Assembly (NCBI RefSeq): GCF_000276665.1
Contig: NW_004955470.1
Location: forward strand, 5,761,088 to 5,825,087
Direction: 5' to 3'
DNA from: Chinchilla lanigera
Lineage: Eukaryota > Chordata > Mammalia > Rodentia > Chinchillidae
Length of the DNA stretch: 64,000 nt
Made by a program: the position numbers and the translations under genes. This document shows, one piece after another, positions 12,061-22,410 of this stretch. The notes beneath the pieces are model-generated. The model did no database searches and was not told where the DNA came from. It saw nothing but the letters and a program-made list of their open reading frames with translations. Numbering within the stretch: position 1 is the stretch's first letter; each line of letters opens with the position of its first letter.

Positions 12061-12218
12061 TTCTCCCAAATATTTTATGCTTGCCTTGTTTTGGAGGCAG
12101 CTGGATGTCTTTCTTGAGGAAACAGACTCTGATGGAAAGACGGCAGTTTGAGGTATGTGGGGATCTCTAACAACTGCTATAAATACACAGGGTCAATGAG
12201 CGCTATTACATTTTTGTC

Positions 12219-12353
12219 AACAGTGCAAATTAAGGGCTGGGGATATAGCTCAGCGGCACAAGCACGTGCCTGGCAAGTGCAAGGTCCTGAGTTCAATTCC
12301 CAGTACCTAAATAAATAAATAAATAAATAAATAAGTAAACAGTGCAAGTTAAG
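12219..12353 (+). mobile_element. ID SINE with (AAAT)n tail and 16-bp target duplication
   Basis: The body (12234-12300) starts GGGCTGGGGATATAGCTCAG and contains the B box GAGTTCAATTCCC. The tail is (AAAT)n. Flanks AACAGTGCAAATTAAG (12219-12234) and AACAGTGCAAGTTAAG (12338-12353) differ by one base, so the insertion is relatively recent. It lies within the ERV-containing interval. Confidence 0.93.
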
Positions 12354-12617
12354 AGATTACAGATTCAGCGATCCACTGGCTATAGAGCAACAGCTGCAGT
12401 TTGGGAAAACCAGGCAAGTTTTGCTTTTCTTTAAGGGACAGATTACAGGGGTCAGAAATTAAAGGATAAAGTTAAGAGTGATTAGTACACTGGGGGTTTC
12501 CAACTTCAGAGATGGACAGGGACTTCCCAAGATTGGGGAACAAAGAGTGGCCCTCAAAGGTGGACAGCTTCTACTTATGATGGTGGTAAAGATGAACTTT
12601 CAAGGTTCTTTATTTTT

Positions 12618-12714
12618 TGCGGAGGGGGGGTGCGGTTTCCAGTATTGGGAACCGAACTCACAACCCTGTGCTTGCCAGGCAGGAGCTGTGCTGCTGAGCT
12701 AAATCCCCAGCCCT
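12618..12714 (-). mobile_element. ID SINE, antisense
   Basis: From 12714 on the minus strand it reads GGGCTGGGGATTTAGCTCAG, continuing to a B-box-like GTGAGTTCGGTTCCC. Confidence 0.9.
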
Positions 12715-13689
12715 TAAGGTTCCTCTATAATGTTCTGATTTCACTTTACACTGTGGGAACACAAAGAACACTTATATGAGGTCTCAGTTGAATGGGACGT
12801 GGAGGACCTTGGAGGAGGAGAAATTGTCTCTAAGCTAAACCTGACTCTATTTTCATGTATTGATATGTGCAGAGCAGGCTAGGACTTTTCCTTATTCTTT
12901 CAGTTGGCTTTAAGGAATACACATCAGTCCGGCTGAGGTGCTGATGGTGATCTTTGAAGACTGGCAGGCGTGTTTCCCTGGACCCCTTCCCCGACCCCAT
13001 TGTTCCCATGTGGGAGCCACGACAAGGCAGGATGAAGAGCCAATGCTCCATGCTGGGATCAAGCCTCAGCCTTGAGATAGAGGCAATGACTTCCTGGAGC
13101 TTGAAAGATTACACATTAGAGCTGAAGCACCGATCCCAAAACATTAGATATTACCTCAGTTGTGTTATGTAGATTACTCTTTCTGCATATCCTTCTCTGT
13201 GCATATGACAGAGGTGATTTTGGGCCTCCTACCTAGCCCAGCTCACAACACTCACCTACTTCCTGCCATTCTCAGGCACTCATCCTCAAGCCATTCTTTT
13301 CTTCATTAATTAATAAAACCCGGATTAGGCCTTAGGTCAAGGCCTTTGATCTGCATAGCCATAATCATGGCTGGATTTAGGACGCTTTGGCTCCCCATAC
13401 TAACAAATATGCCTTCGTGTCTTTATTCTCACCATGGGTTGCACTGGCAGTGGTAGATTGGAATTAACTTGCTAGGATTCCAGTAACTTTTTCATGGGAT
13501 TACAAATATAACTTCCTGTGCCTTGAGGAGAACCAGGAAGGGGTCTCTATAACGGAAGTTCAGCAGTCAGGAGGAGGTGATACCTATCTTTTGAGCTGGG
13601 AAATAGGAATGCAAGGGCAATTCAGGTTTTGTTGCTGTAGTATTTGTTAACTGTTCCTGATAAGTCCTTTCTGTTGAGGATCAAATAGT
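12715..13689. other. Expected env surface-subunit interval, unrecognisable
   Basis: Between the env-TM remnant and integrase of the decayed ERV. I can recognise neither viral coding sequence nor a host gene here. Confidence 0.4.
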
Positions 13690-14125
13690 GTACTAGTTTC
13701 TTAAGGCTATCATAACAAAATGCCACAAACTTGGTAGCTTAAAACAGAACAGGAATTTATTTTCCCACAGTTCTAGAGGTTAGAGGCAAGATGTCACTGA
13801 TCCATGCATTATCTGAAGACTCTAGCAAAACATCTTTACTGATTCTTCCTAACTTCTAGTGGTTGTTGGCAATCCTTGAGTTTCCTTGGTTTTAGAAGCA
13901 TCACATCTCTGCCTCTGCCTCTAAGCATCACATCACATGCCCTTCGCTGGGTTTGTGTCTTTGTGTCCAGATTTCCCTCTGATAGGATATCTGTTATTGG
14001 ATTAAGGCCTATTGCAATCCAGTGTGACCTAATCTTAACTTGATTGTGCCTGCAAAGATCTTATAAGGAGTAACAGGGGTTAGGACTTCAACATATCTCA
14101 TTAAGGCAGACAACTCAGAACAGTT
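13690..14125 (-). mobile_element. MLT1-type MaLR LTR, antisense (copy A)
   Basis: The plus strand reads as a reverse-complement MLT1 LTR: TACTAGTTTCTTAAGGCTAT, then 'acaaaatgccacaaacttggtagcttaaaac', 'cagttctagaggttagaggc', 'ttgtgtctttgtgtccagat', and 'gttaggacttcaacat' at the end. It lies between ERV integrase and env remnants. Its segment 13868-14021 recurs at 16562-16704. Confidence 0.75.
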
Positions 14126-14459
14126 ACAATATAAGGTTAGGATGAAATTTCTACACACATGGGACAATTTGTTATTAATTCATAAAGGGATAAATCTGTG
14201 GGTCTTGGAGGAAGTTCATCTTATAAACAGGCAGCACTTCAGGCCATGGGAGATAAGAGTTTCTGAGAGCTGTGCTGATTTTATTTTAGAATTCCACTAA
14301 TTCTATTTTTTCTGAGGATTGCAGATAATAAGTTTCTGAGCAAAGACAAAGCTGAAAGTTCTTTATTAATAGTACTAGTAAAATGAAAGTCTCTTTTATT
14401 ATAAAGACACGTGGGAATTTCCCAAGCTAGAAAGCAAAAGCAAGCTTTTTGTTTTTTAA

Positions 14460-14960
14460 ATTTTTTTGGCCATAGTTAAACTGATTACTCTCTGGCAAAG
14501 AGCAGATTCAACCTGTTCTGAGAATAAATGGACAGCAACCAGCATGCATTCACATCCCTGTGCAGGAAGCATTTATATAAAGTCCATCTGGAGTGTTCAA
14601 AGGGCCCTCAAGTTTTGGTTCTTGTCCATATCTGGCCTATTTGGTTTTGCCAGTTTGTGTCACTGGCAGGTAGAATAGGTCTTAGCAACATCCTCAGCAA
14701 TACCTCTAAAATTAGCTCATTTGTGTTAATCTAACACTACTGTCCATTTATATATGTTATTATGTATAGTATGAAGCATCTTTGCTAAATCCAGTTTCTG
14801 TTTTGTGGCATTACCAGTCAACCAGCCTAAAAGTGCCAAGTATTATTTGTATGCAATGAGTATCATAATTTTTCCCATTTGCTTTTTTTTCTGAATCAGG
14901 AGCTTGTCTCTGACAGTTGATAATAGCCTCTTTGAATTCTCTTTTCTGTGTTATTACAGG
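14460..14960 (-). pseudogene. ERV integrase remnant
   Basis: The minus-strand frame shows a TCQ segment (rest of an HHCC zinc finger) near 14671 and the QMDF motif near 14585, where QMDF carries the first catalytic acidic residue of the retroviral integrase core. A diverged 'LV.V..FS..VE' strand follows. Several stops and at least one frame change interrupt it. It lies directly after the RNase H remnant, as in pol. Non-functional. Confidence 0.65.
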
Positions 14961-14979
14961 CACAATTACCGTGGTTAAT

Positions 14980-15500
14980 GTTGCTACTTTTTGGCTTAGT
15001 GTCAGCTAACCCATTTCCATGAGACCCAGGGTCTTTGCGTTTTGCATGACCTTCTGCTTTGCTTATATCTATTTCCTGATGCAAAAGCAAAGCATCAGAA
15101 TCTCTCTATTTTGTTATCCAGGTTTTATAGGAGATTTTGCCTATATAAGAAAACCTCTTTGTTTCCAAAGAATTCAAAAGTCATGGATTACCTCAGAGAT
15201 ATAGTTACTATCGGCATACATATTTTTCTTTCATTCTTTTTTATTTGGTATGCCTGGTCAAGAGCAATTAATTCAGCCATCTAAGCTGATGTGATTTCTA
15301 GGAATGGTTTATTATCCAAAGGTAAATTCAGGTGTGTGCTAGCAAACCTTGCTAATTTCAAACTTATATTTTTAAAAACAAACTATTCACAAATAAAATC
15401 AGGTCAGAATTACCTAGGGAACTGGTAACAGATCTATAGACAGACTTAAACAGTCATGAATTTTTTTCTTCAGGTAGGAAAAGGAGCACCTGAATATAGT
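14980..15500 (-). pseudogene. ERV RNase H remnant
   Basis: A minus-strand frame carries the C-terminal RNase H pattern EGHAK, then a glycine/asparagine turn, then LAD (about 15070-14995). Upstream, an AELIAL motif (about 15285) matches the catalytic-helix segment of the domain. Frameshifts and stops separate the two parts. It is separated from RT by younger insertions. Confidence 0.65.
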
Positions 15501-15754
15501 GTATTGCAGTGATAGGGTTATTTGAGAGAGAGCGAGAGCACAGTATTTCATCAGATGTCAGACAATTAACTGAGAAATGCTGAATATTTTTCATCAGTAG
15601 GAGTCTGTATATGGAGAACCATTACACTGAATGGAGAATCCAGAACTCAGCCAGCTGAGGCTTCCATCTGAGGCTTTTCTGCAGCTGCCATGGTTCTGAG
15701 ATGAGCTAAAAGGCTATGTCTTTGCTACTGGATCCAATGAAAGACTGAAATAAG

Positions 15755-16535
15755 CAGCAGGGCTCTAAAAAAAGCTGATTTCATAGAAGCAGAAAGTAAG
15801 AGAGTGGTATCCAAAAGCTTGGGTGGGGGTGGGGAGAGAATGGCTCAGGGGTACAAAATCGTAGCTAGAAGAAGTAAGTTCTAGAATTCTATTGGACACT
15901 AGGGAGACTACAGTTAACAATACTGTATTCTACGTTTCAAAATAACCAAGAGGATTTTGAATGTTCATGTCACCAAGGCAAGATAAATGCTTGGAGTGCT
16001 AGATATGCTAATATCCTGCCTTGATCATCTTATAACGTGTACAAATATTGAAATGTAATATGCACCCTATTTATTTATTTATTTATTTTAAATAGAGTAG
16101 TAAATGAGACTCAAACAAACAAAAAATAGAACAATAGCAGCATACCAGTATCACAAATAAAAACACACCAAAGCAAGAACATTTAAAGTGATACAGGGTT
16201 TCAAGACAAAATAATACGAATTAACAGTAGTTGTTATATTGGATATCGCTGTCCTCAACTACGCTGCTCAGATTAGCAGATGTAAGAATGCCAGATTGTT
16301 CAAACCATTAAAGAGAATAAGAAAATAATTATTACATAAAACATTAGAGATAATACAGAGTTTCACTAGACAAGATGGTAGGAATTCACCATGGTAATTC
16401 TATTGCATACTGTTGCCTCCAAATCAGCTGCCCAGCTACCAGACACAAGCAGTGCACCCTATTTATATGTATAACTATGTATTAATTAAAATAAAGTAAA
16501 ATTTTAGAAAGAGCAAAAACTAAAATTAAAAAAAT
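15755..16535 (+). mobile_element. L1 3' end, interrupted by a nested retroposon
   Basis: The segment 15755-16074 resembles an old L1 3' UTR (GGGTGGGGAGAGAATGG, GAGACTACAGTTAACAATAC, GCTAGATATGCTAATATCC). It continues at 16453 with TGCACCCTATTTATATGTAT and an A-rich end (AATTAAAATAAAG). The 378 bp between belong to a later insertion. The L1 interrupts the ERV pol region. Confidence 0.7.
16075..16452 (-). mobile_element. Unrecognised dimeric retroposon, 378 bp, with 14-bp target duplication
   Basis: TGCACCCTATTTAT occurs at 16061-16074 and again at 16453-16466; removing the DNA between them restores a continuous L1 3' UTR. On the minus strand the insert ends in an (AAATA)n-like tail, so it was copied by L1-type machinery in that orientation. 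Its interior has two homologous halves (16179-16286 and 16341-16449) sharing 'ATACAG.GTTTCA', 'GAATT.A', 'TATTG.ATA', and 'GCTGC.CAG' in the same order. I do not recognise the family; it could also be a 5'-truncated L1 with a repeated 3' UTR or a processed transcript. Confidence 0.7.
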
Positions 16536-16561
16536 TTTTAAAGGGCCTTTAATGATTCTCA

Positions 16562-16704
16562 GGCAATCCTTGAGTTTCCTTGGTTTTAGAAGCATCACAT
16601 CTTTGCCCATAATGTCATATGTCCTTCAGCTGGGCTTGTGTCTTTGTGTCCAGATCTCCCTCTGAAAGGATATCTGTTATTGGATTAAGGCCTATTGCAA
16701 TCCA
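16562..16704 (-). mobile_element. MLT1-like fragment (copy B)
   Basis: Its first 41 bases and last ~38 bases are identical to the interior of the MLT1 LTR at 13868-14021, with only a few changes and a ~14-bp indel between. It has neither LTR end. It sits between the L1 tail and the RT remnant. Confidence 0.8.
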
Positions 16705-16729
16705 AGTCAGTATTCCTAGTGTCCAGTGT

Positions 16730-17835
16730 TTTATGAACAATAAGAGAAAATTGGGTTTATGATAATTAGACAAGCCCAGATTTGGGTGCGGTAACAGAGC
16801 TTCACTGAGGTTCCAGAATGCTTATTCGTGTCTGTCTTTCCAGGGCAGAGGTTCAAGGACTGAGATCCTAATTTACAGAATGAGGAGGTGACGGCAGCAA
16901 AGGTTGGCACCCACTACCCATATCATACTGTCAGCCTAGGAATCTTTAGGGTTGTTCTGCAATCATGGCTATGGGAAAATTCTGCACAGTTTGTAATTTT
17001 TACTTAGCAAGTGATTTGCCTTCTTCTGATATGGCATGTCTTAAATAATGAAGGTTTCGTTGTTATTTTTGTTGTTGTTGCAGCAGGATTTTAATTTCTT
17101 TTTGACGGCTTTATGTCTCTTCTGAACTAAGGTCTTTAATAAATACACAGGATCATTCCTAAAGCTCTGCTAGGTTTTTGAACACAGTGAATGATCACCT
17201 GCATATTATATCAGAATAGACCCAGTAGGAAATTGCAAATCCTTGAGTTCCCAATTAAGAATCTGAGAGAAATAAGAGAGGAGCTTCGCAAACCCCTGAG
17301 GCAAAATGGTCCAGGTATATTGTTGATTTTCCCATGAGAAGGGAAATAAATATTGACTGCCTGGATCTAATGGGATGCCAAAAAACATAAACCCATCACA
17401 GTGAGGTGAGTGGCTTCCGGTAGTATTGAAGAGAATGCAGAATTTGGATTAAAGATCATTGAGAACAGAGGAACCGCAGTCTTATTTATGACCCTATGGT
17501 CTTGCATAAATCCATATCTATACCCTTGAGGCTTTTTACTGGACAACATGGGAGAATTCCAAGGACTGGTGGTGCAAGGAATAATGAGGCCCTAGTTTAT
17601 AAAATCTTCCATTGTAAGCTTCATCCCTTTCTGAGCTTTAGGCTTTGAAAGGTATTGAGCAAAAACAGGTAAAGGCTTAGAAAAGTCAATTTCTACTTTG
17701 CTGGGTTTGGTTCTTAGAATTCCTTCCTTATCAGTTAAACTGTGGTCCCAGAGAGAATCAGGGACCTGACATAACTCCTCAAATTGAGACTGGGTTAAAC
17801 TTATCAGGACAAGCAAAGTGCCATCTAAATTATAC
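16730..17835 (-). pseudogene. ERV reverse transcriptase remnant
   Basis: Three overlapping minus-strand frames carry RT landmarks in order: a leader with PLPVFAQY and GMK (about 17690-17600), the entry to the fingers with KKPQG (about 17535), AFF.IPLDPGSQYLF (about 17390-17330), TILPQGF (about 17300) and YFSQIL (about 17270). Thumb/connection traces (HAISEEGKSL) follow near 17010. The YxDD catalytic motif region is damaged (reads YAGD). Style and order match class I ERV pol. Stops and frameshifts make it non-functional. Confidence 0.8.
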
Positions 17836-17836
17836 A

Positions 17837-17935
17837 GTGGGGGAGCTGCAGTGTAGCTAAGCAGTGAAGCACTTTCCTAGCATGTGTGAGGCCGTGGGTT
17901 TGATCCCTGCACTACATAAACAAAAAAAAAACAAA
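17837..17935 (+). mobile_element. ID SINE, diverged
   Basis: Contains GTGTAGCTAAGCAGTGAAGC, CCTAGCATGTGTGAGGCCGT and GGTTTGATCCCTGCACTAC followed by an A-rich tail. This sub-type ('tagcatgtgtgaggc') differs from most ID copies here ('tggcaagtgcaagg'). Confidence 0.85.
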
Positions 17936-19177
17936 CTGTACTATTAAAGGATCATGCATAGGAAAGTCCTCCAGTGCTTTCAGAAATAGTCCATCCAAGG
18001 AGCATCTAAGTTGGAAGTTCTATTTCCATAACAGATCCCTCCCCCCAAATTTCACTTCTGTGGTGTCACAGGGTTAGGTGATAGGAAGGTTTCTGGCATT
18101 ATTTGAAATTCCTGAGTAGTTTAATAGCTCTAAATGAGATGGGTGGACATTGTGAGAACTGACAATTGACAGAATAGCACTTGTATTTATCAGAAAGGTT
18201 TGCTCGATTTTCTACTATTAAAGATAATTTCTCACTGTTGATTTACTGAAAACTAGGCATTACCACAACCCTCAGAGTCCCTTTATTGTTTCTGTTTGGA
18301 ATAATAAGAAGAAAGAATTAGTTTTGTTTCATTGTGGTTAAAATGGTCTGGTTATTGAAAATGTTGGTTCTGATTTTAAGAGAATAATGGAGATGCACAG
18401 GCAAAGGGCGTTGTTGTTGCTCTTGAAGGTCATTTCCTTTATCCTTTCCTTTGGAATAGCACTGTCCACTGAAAATATAATGTAAGCCACATACATAATT
18501 TGAAATGTTCTAGAAGCCACATTTAACAAGTAAAGAGCAGGTAAAATTATTTTAAATAATCACGATTACTGCTGGGTGACAGTTTTCAACTACGCAGCAA
18601 GATCCTTTCAGCTCACTTCCTCCAACAGGGTGTAAACAATTGATCACATACATGTGGAGGTAGCACAGCTGTTACCCATGAATCAGGACCTGGGAGCACA
18701 TCTGGTTCACGGTCCTCTGGGGGATCACGGCATACTACCTGAGAACCCGCATGCGGAAGAACAGCACTGTATGCCAAGAGCCAGCTGAATGTGTTGAAAA
18801 GACAGAGGTTTGACAAAGGCAGAGCGAATTACTAGAGAAGGTGATGCCAAGGGAAAGAGAATCTGCACAACTCAGGTAAACAAAAGTCAACATCTTTGTT
18901 TCTTCTAAATGAAATTACTTTCATCTCTATGTTCCCACTTACAGGGCTTGAAGGAAATCCTTGCTCAGTTAGTGATGTGACTCCTTTCCCCTCCCAGTGC
19001 TGCACTGGACTCCATAATCTCATGATTGAAGGGGCCTGTAGTCCTCACTATAGACCAGAGGTCCCACAAGCTCTGTTGCTGTCTGCTCCATGCCAGATCT
19101 GTGGCCTGTTCTCATATTGTGTGCATGGCTTGTGATTCACGAACAACAAGCAGCCAGACATCACCATGCATTGGTAA
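17936..19177. other. Intergenic DNA; possible ERV pol/protease decay zone at left
   Basis: Upstream of RT one expects protease and gag. I see only weak, unconvincing traces up to about 18330. The rest holds no recognised gene or repeat. Confidence 0.4.
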
Positions 19178-19658
19178 AAGTCTCGGTCCATTTTTGTGTG
19201 GCTGTAACAAAATGCCCAAGACTGGTAACTTATAAAGAAAAGCATACAGTTTGGAGGCTGAAAGGCCAAGACCAGGTGGCCACATCTGGTGACCTCTGAG
19301 AGAGGTATGTGTCTGTGTCACAACATGGCAGATGACATTGTGGTAGGAGTGCATGGAAGAACACCAAGTGACACAAGCAAAAGAGAGCACATGGCAAGAG
19401 AGGAAATAAGACAGCCAGCTCAGACAGCAGAACTTGCTTTACAATAACCCACTCTAGCAGCAATTAATCCGAGCTCACAAGACCTATCCTATTCTCACCA
19501 GGAAGCATTAATCCCGTCTGAGGATAGAGTCCCCATGACCTAATCACCTCCTGGTGGAACCCACCTCTTAAAGATCTATCACCTCTTAATACTGTTACAT
19601 TGGGGATCAAGCTTGCAACACAGGAGCCTTTGGGGAACAAACTATATCCAAAATCCAA
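19178..19658 (-). mobile_element. MaLR/MST-like LTR, antisense
   Basis: The plus strand reads as a reverse-complement MaLR LTR: 'cggtccatttttgtgtggctgtaacaaaatgcc', 'gactggtaacttataaagaa', 'gcattaatcccgtctgagga', 'tccccatgacctaatcacctcc' and 'attggggatcaagcttgcaaca'. It contains a 34-bp block (19326-19359) that recurs exactly at 20191-20224. Confidence 0.65.
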
Positions 19659-19920
19659 AACAAAAATAAAACCAGTTCCTTGTCTGTTGCCTATTAGACC
19701 TTTCTATAAGCCAATGTGTTGGGCTGTGTGCAACAGATCAGTTTGTATGACACCTCCCACCCTCCTTTGCAGCTAGCTATGGCTGCCTGGATAGATCTGG
19801 CCAGTGATGAAGTAGCAAAAGTCAGATCTAGAAAAGAGCTTGAAAGTCATATCTAGAAAAGGGCTCTCTTTGCAGCTGTACCAGCCAACAAGATGGAAGC
19901 TACAGGTTAAAGATAGCCCA

Positions 19921-20097
19921 TTAGCTGGGTACACTGGCACATACCTATAATCCTAGCTACTCCAGAGGATGAGGCCAAAGGATTGAAAGTTCAAGGCTAA
20001 CTTGGGCAACTTAGTGAGATCCCATCTCAAAATAAAAATTTTAAAAGGCTTGCAATGTTACTCAGAAGTAGAGCACCTCTAGATTCAATTCCCAGTA
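19921..20097 (+). mobile_element. B1-dID dimeric SINE
   Basis: A B1 half (TTAGCTGGGTACACTGGCAC, CCTATAATCCTAGCTACTCC) joins an ID-like half (GCTTGCAATGTTACTCAGAA, TAGATTCAATTCCCAGTACC). Confidence 0.85.
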
Positions 20098-20103
20098 CCC
20101 CCA

Positions 20104-20500
20104 TTATGGTTTGTGTCTGCACATCCTCCCAAATCCTCATGCAGTCATGGGGAAGGTTTCTTGATTTTTTATTGATCCATAGTCCAATGCTGGCAGATGA
20201 CATTGTGGTAGGAGTGCATGGAAGTGAGTGTGAGTGCTACATCCACCCTGGAGCAGATAGTTTGAGTGTGTAAGGGGGAAAAAGAGGCTGCTTGTCACCA
20301 CTCCTCCCTTTTTTGCTCTTGCTGCTTTTGCTATCTTCCACCGCCATGAACAGTTGCCCTCTGCTATGTGCCACTCTGCCTTGGAGCCAGCAGAGTATGG
20401 ACTGAAACCTCCACAGACTGTGAGCTAAATAAACTTTTCCTTCCTTAATTCTGGGTGTTGGGTATTTTGTCTCAGCAACGAGAGAAAAGTAACCAAGACA
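20104..20500 (+). mobile_element. MaLR-type solo LTR (copy 3)
   Basis: Begins TTATGGTTTGTGTCTGCACA and contains TATGGACTGAAACCTCCACA, AATAAA near 20428 and the 3' end TGTCTCAGCAACGAGAGAAA. It is close to copy 2 at 5.3 kb, but carries a 34-bp block at 20191-20224 that copies 1 and 2 lack at the matching place. Confidence 0.8.
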
Positions 20501-21331
20501 CCCCCTCACCCGAAAAAGGAGAAGAAAAATAAAAAGACAGCTAGAGCCTGAGCCATGTTGACAAGATACTTGCCTACCTCTAGATTTATATGAAAGAAAA
20601 ATCAACTTTCTTGATGCAGTCATCTATAATTCTGAGTCTGTTACAGCAACCAAAAAAAAACCTAGCTAATTTTTTTTTTGTGCCACCTTTCCCCTAGGGT
20701 GACAGAAATTCATCTCATTCAACTTGCTTTCAGTTTTGTCTAAGTTTTGGGGTCTCCACAGGGCCCAGGCACTTTGAAGATTCTAGTAGCATCTTCCTAA
20801 CACATCCATCCTGGCTCCATCCATTCCTGTGTCATCTCTGGCCCTGGGCACCCTATGTTTTTCTGCTCCAGATTTGCTGCCTCATGGCTCTGCTTGCAGA
20901 AGGACAGCTACCCTTCTCCTTGGCTCTCACACACCTTACTAGGGGGTTCATGGTGGGTGTTGTAGGGCTCTGTTCTGGAGCCCAGTGCCAGGGCCCTCTT
21001 TCTAGCACTCATAAATTGACACATATTTTTTTTTTCTTATCCATCCCGGATAATGTTCCAGTCTCTAGTGGAAGCAATCACTTGCCACAAATTCTCCACT
21101 CTTACTTTTGCTAATTATAGGGCTATACCCTAAAGTCCTGTCACTCCCTAGGGGTTTTGGCTTTTGGTCCCATCCCTTCTCTTTTTGCCTGACAAGCCTT
21201 TCCCTTGAGACAATAAACACAGAAGAGCAAGAGTGCTTGAATTCTAAGGTGAGGACAGGTGGTAAGTTAAAAAAAAGAGGGGAAAACACCTGGCAAATGG
21301 CTCAAAAAGAATTATTCAAACAAAAGAAGAA
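20501..21331. other. Intergenic DNA, nothing recognised
   Basis: Contains a T9 run near 20670 and a T10 run near 21028. No gene or clear repeat seen. Confidence 0.5.
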
Positions 21332-21672
21332 ATACACTTATCCTTTGGTATCAGTGGGTGGATTGGTTCCGGGACTCCCAAGGATATTCAAATCCACACA
21401 TGCTGAAGTCTCTTATACAACGTTGTATAGCATTTGTACAGAATCGATGCACTGCCACCCATATACTTCACATCATCTCTGAATAATTTATAATACTGCA
21501 CTTAATACAATGCAAATTCTATGTAAATAGCTGTTACGCTGTACTGCTAAGGGAATAAGGACCCCCAAAAAGGCTTACATATGTTCAGTACAGACACAAT
21601 TTTTTGAATATTTTTGATTCACAGTTGGCTGAATCCGTGGATGTGGAACCTACAGATGTGGCAGGATGACAA
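21332..21672. mobile_element. MER2/Tigger-type DNA transposon
   Basis: The ends are inverted: 'tcctttggtatcagtgggtggattggttcc' and 'ttggctgaatccgtggatgtggaac'. The interior (GTACTGCTAAGGGAATAAGG, ATGTTCAGTACAGACACAAT) fits the non-autonomous pogo-like MER2/Tigger family of placental mammals. Confidence 0.75.
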
Positions 21673-21740
21673 TATTCAATCCATTGCTGTCTCTCTGCTG
21701 ATATTCCTCATGCTTTCTGCATATATATGTATATTCTTTC

Positions 21741-21815
21741 GGTGATGCTGGGGCTCAAACTCAGGGCCTTAGGCATGCTATGCAAATGCTGTACCACTAA
21801 GCCACACCCCCATCC
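21741..21815 (-). mobile_element. ID SINE, antisense
   Basis: The plus strand holds 'ggtgatgctggggctcaaactcagg' and 'ctgtaccactaagccacacccccat', the reverse complement of an ID body. Confidence 0.8.
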
Positions 21816-21825
21816 TTTTTCATAC

Positions 21826-22240
21826 TGCTTCACTTGCAGCAGGAAGTTGGCTCAGCTTCCGTGAAGCCAGGGGACAAAGGGTCAGCTGCTTCTGTGAGAC
21901 TCCTGGGCAGCTCCTTTACAGAGCTGTTGCAGGTAGAGGAAGAGGAACTCTCTCGCAGCATCTGGAGACAGCAGGGAGCTGATGCAGCTCAGATGGCCAG
22001 TGAGAAAGTAGGCTAGTTTCTGGTGACAGGAAAGGACCTGAGGGGCTTCAGCGGTAGTGGTTGGTCACTAGTGGGCTCCTCCCTACACACAGGGGTAACC
22101 ACAAGGCCGGTCACTGCTGGGAACACATTAGGCTCAAGGGACACCTGAGAAAGGCCAGTATTTAAACAAAGACCATCTGCAATAAACCGTAAATGCTCAA
22201 GTACTTTGTTCTGGAATACAAAAAAAAAAAAAAAAAAAAC
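21826..22240 (+). pseudogene. Possible processed pseudogene or unknown retroposon with A20 tail
   Basis: A 60-codon open frame (21834-22016) rich in E, S and Q is followed by about 160 bases, an AATAAA at 22181 and an A20 run at 22220-22239. That is the layout of a reverse-transcribed mRNA 3' part. I do not recognise the protein and could not find a target duplication, so this may instead be an unknown SINE-like unit. Confidence 0.3.
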
Positions 22241-22410
22241 CTCTCAGCAACTGATCTAAGCACTAAGGCTCTCACTTTATTGACGTATATTGTTTTTATG
22301 AGGGACCAGCATTTATTTTTATGGCTTAGTTAATGGACTCCTAGAAATAAAAATTGAATATAGAGAGCAACGTTTACTACTCGTGTACCATTAGCAAAGC
22401 TTTAACAGCC

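Larger units (their letters stand above)
11700..17835 (-). mobile_element. Decayed class I (gammaretrovirus-like) endogenous retrovirus, fragmented
   Basis: Minus-strand remnants appear in proviral order: RT (17.83-16.73 kb), RNase H (15.5-14.98), integrase (14.96-14.46) and env transmembrane subunit (12.06-11.77). All are broken by stops and frameshifts, so no protein can be made. The order and motif style (PQGF, then YFSQIL) match class I ERVs. The pol region is split by an L1 3' end, itself carrying a second insertion, and by an MLT1-like piece. An MLT1 LTR lies between integrase and env, and an ID SINE lies just upstream of RT. No convincing LTR pair or gag was found. The span given covers host-repeat insertions as well as viral DNA. 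Confidence 0.75.
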
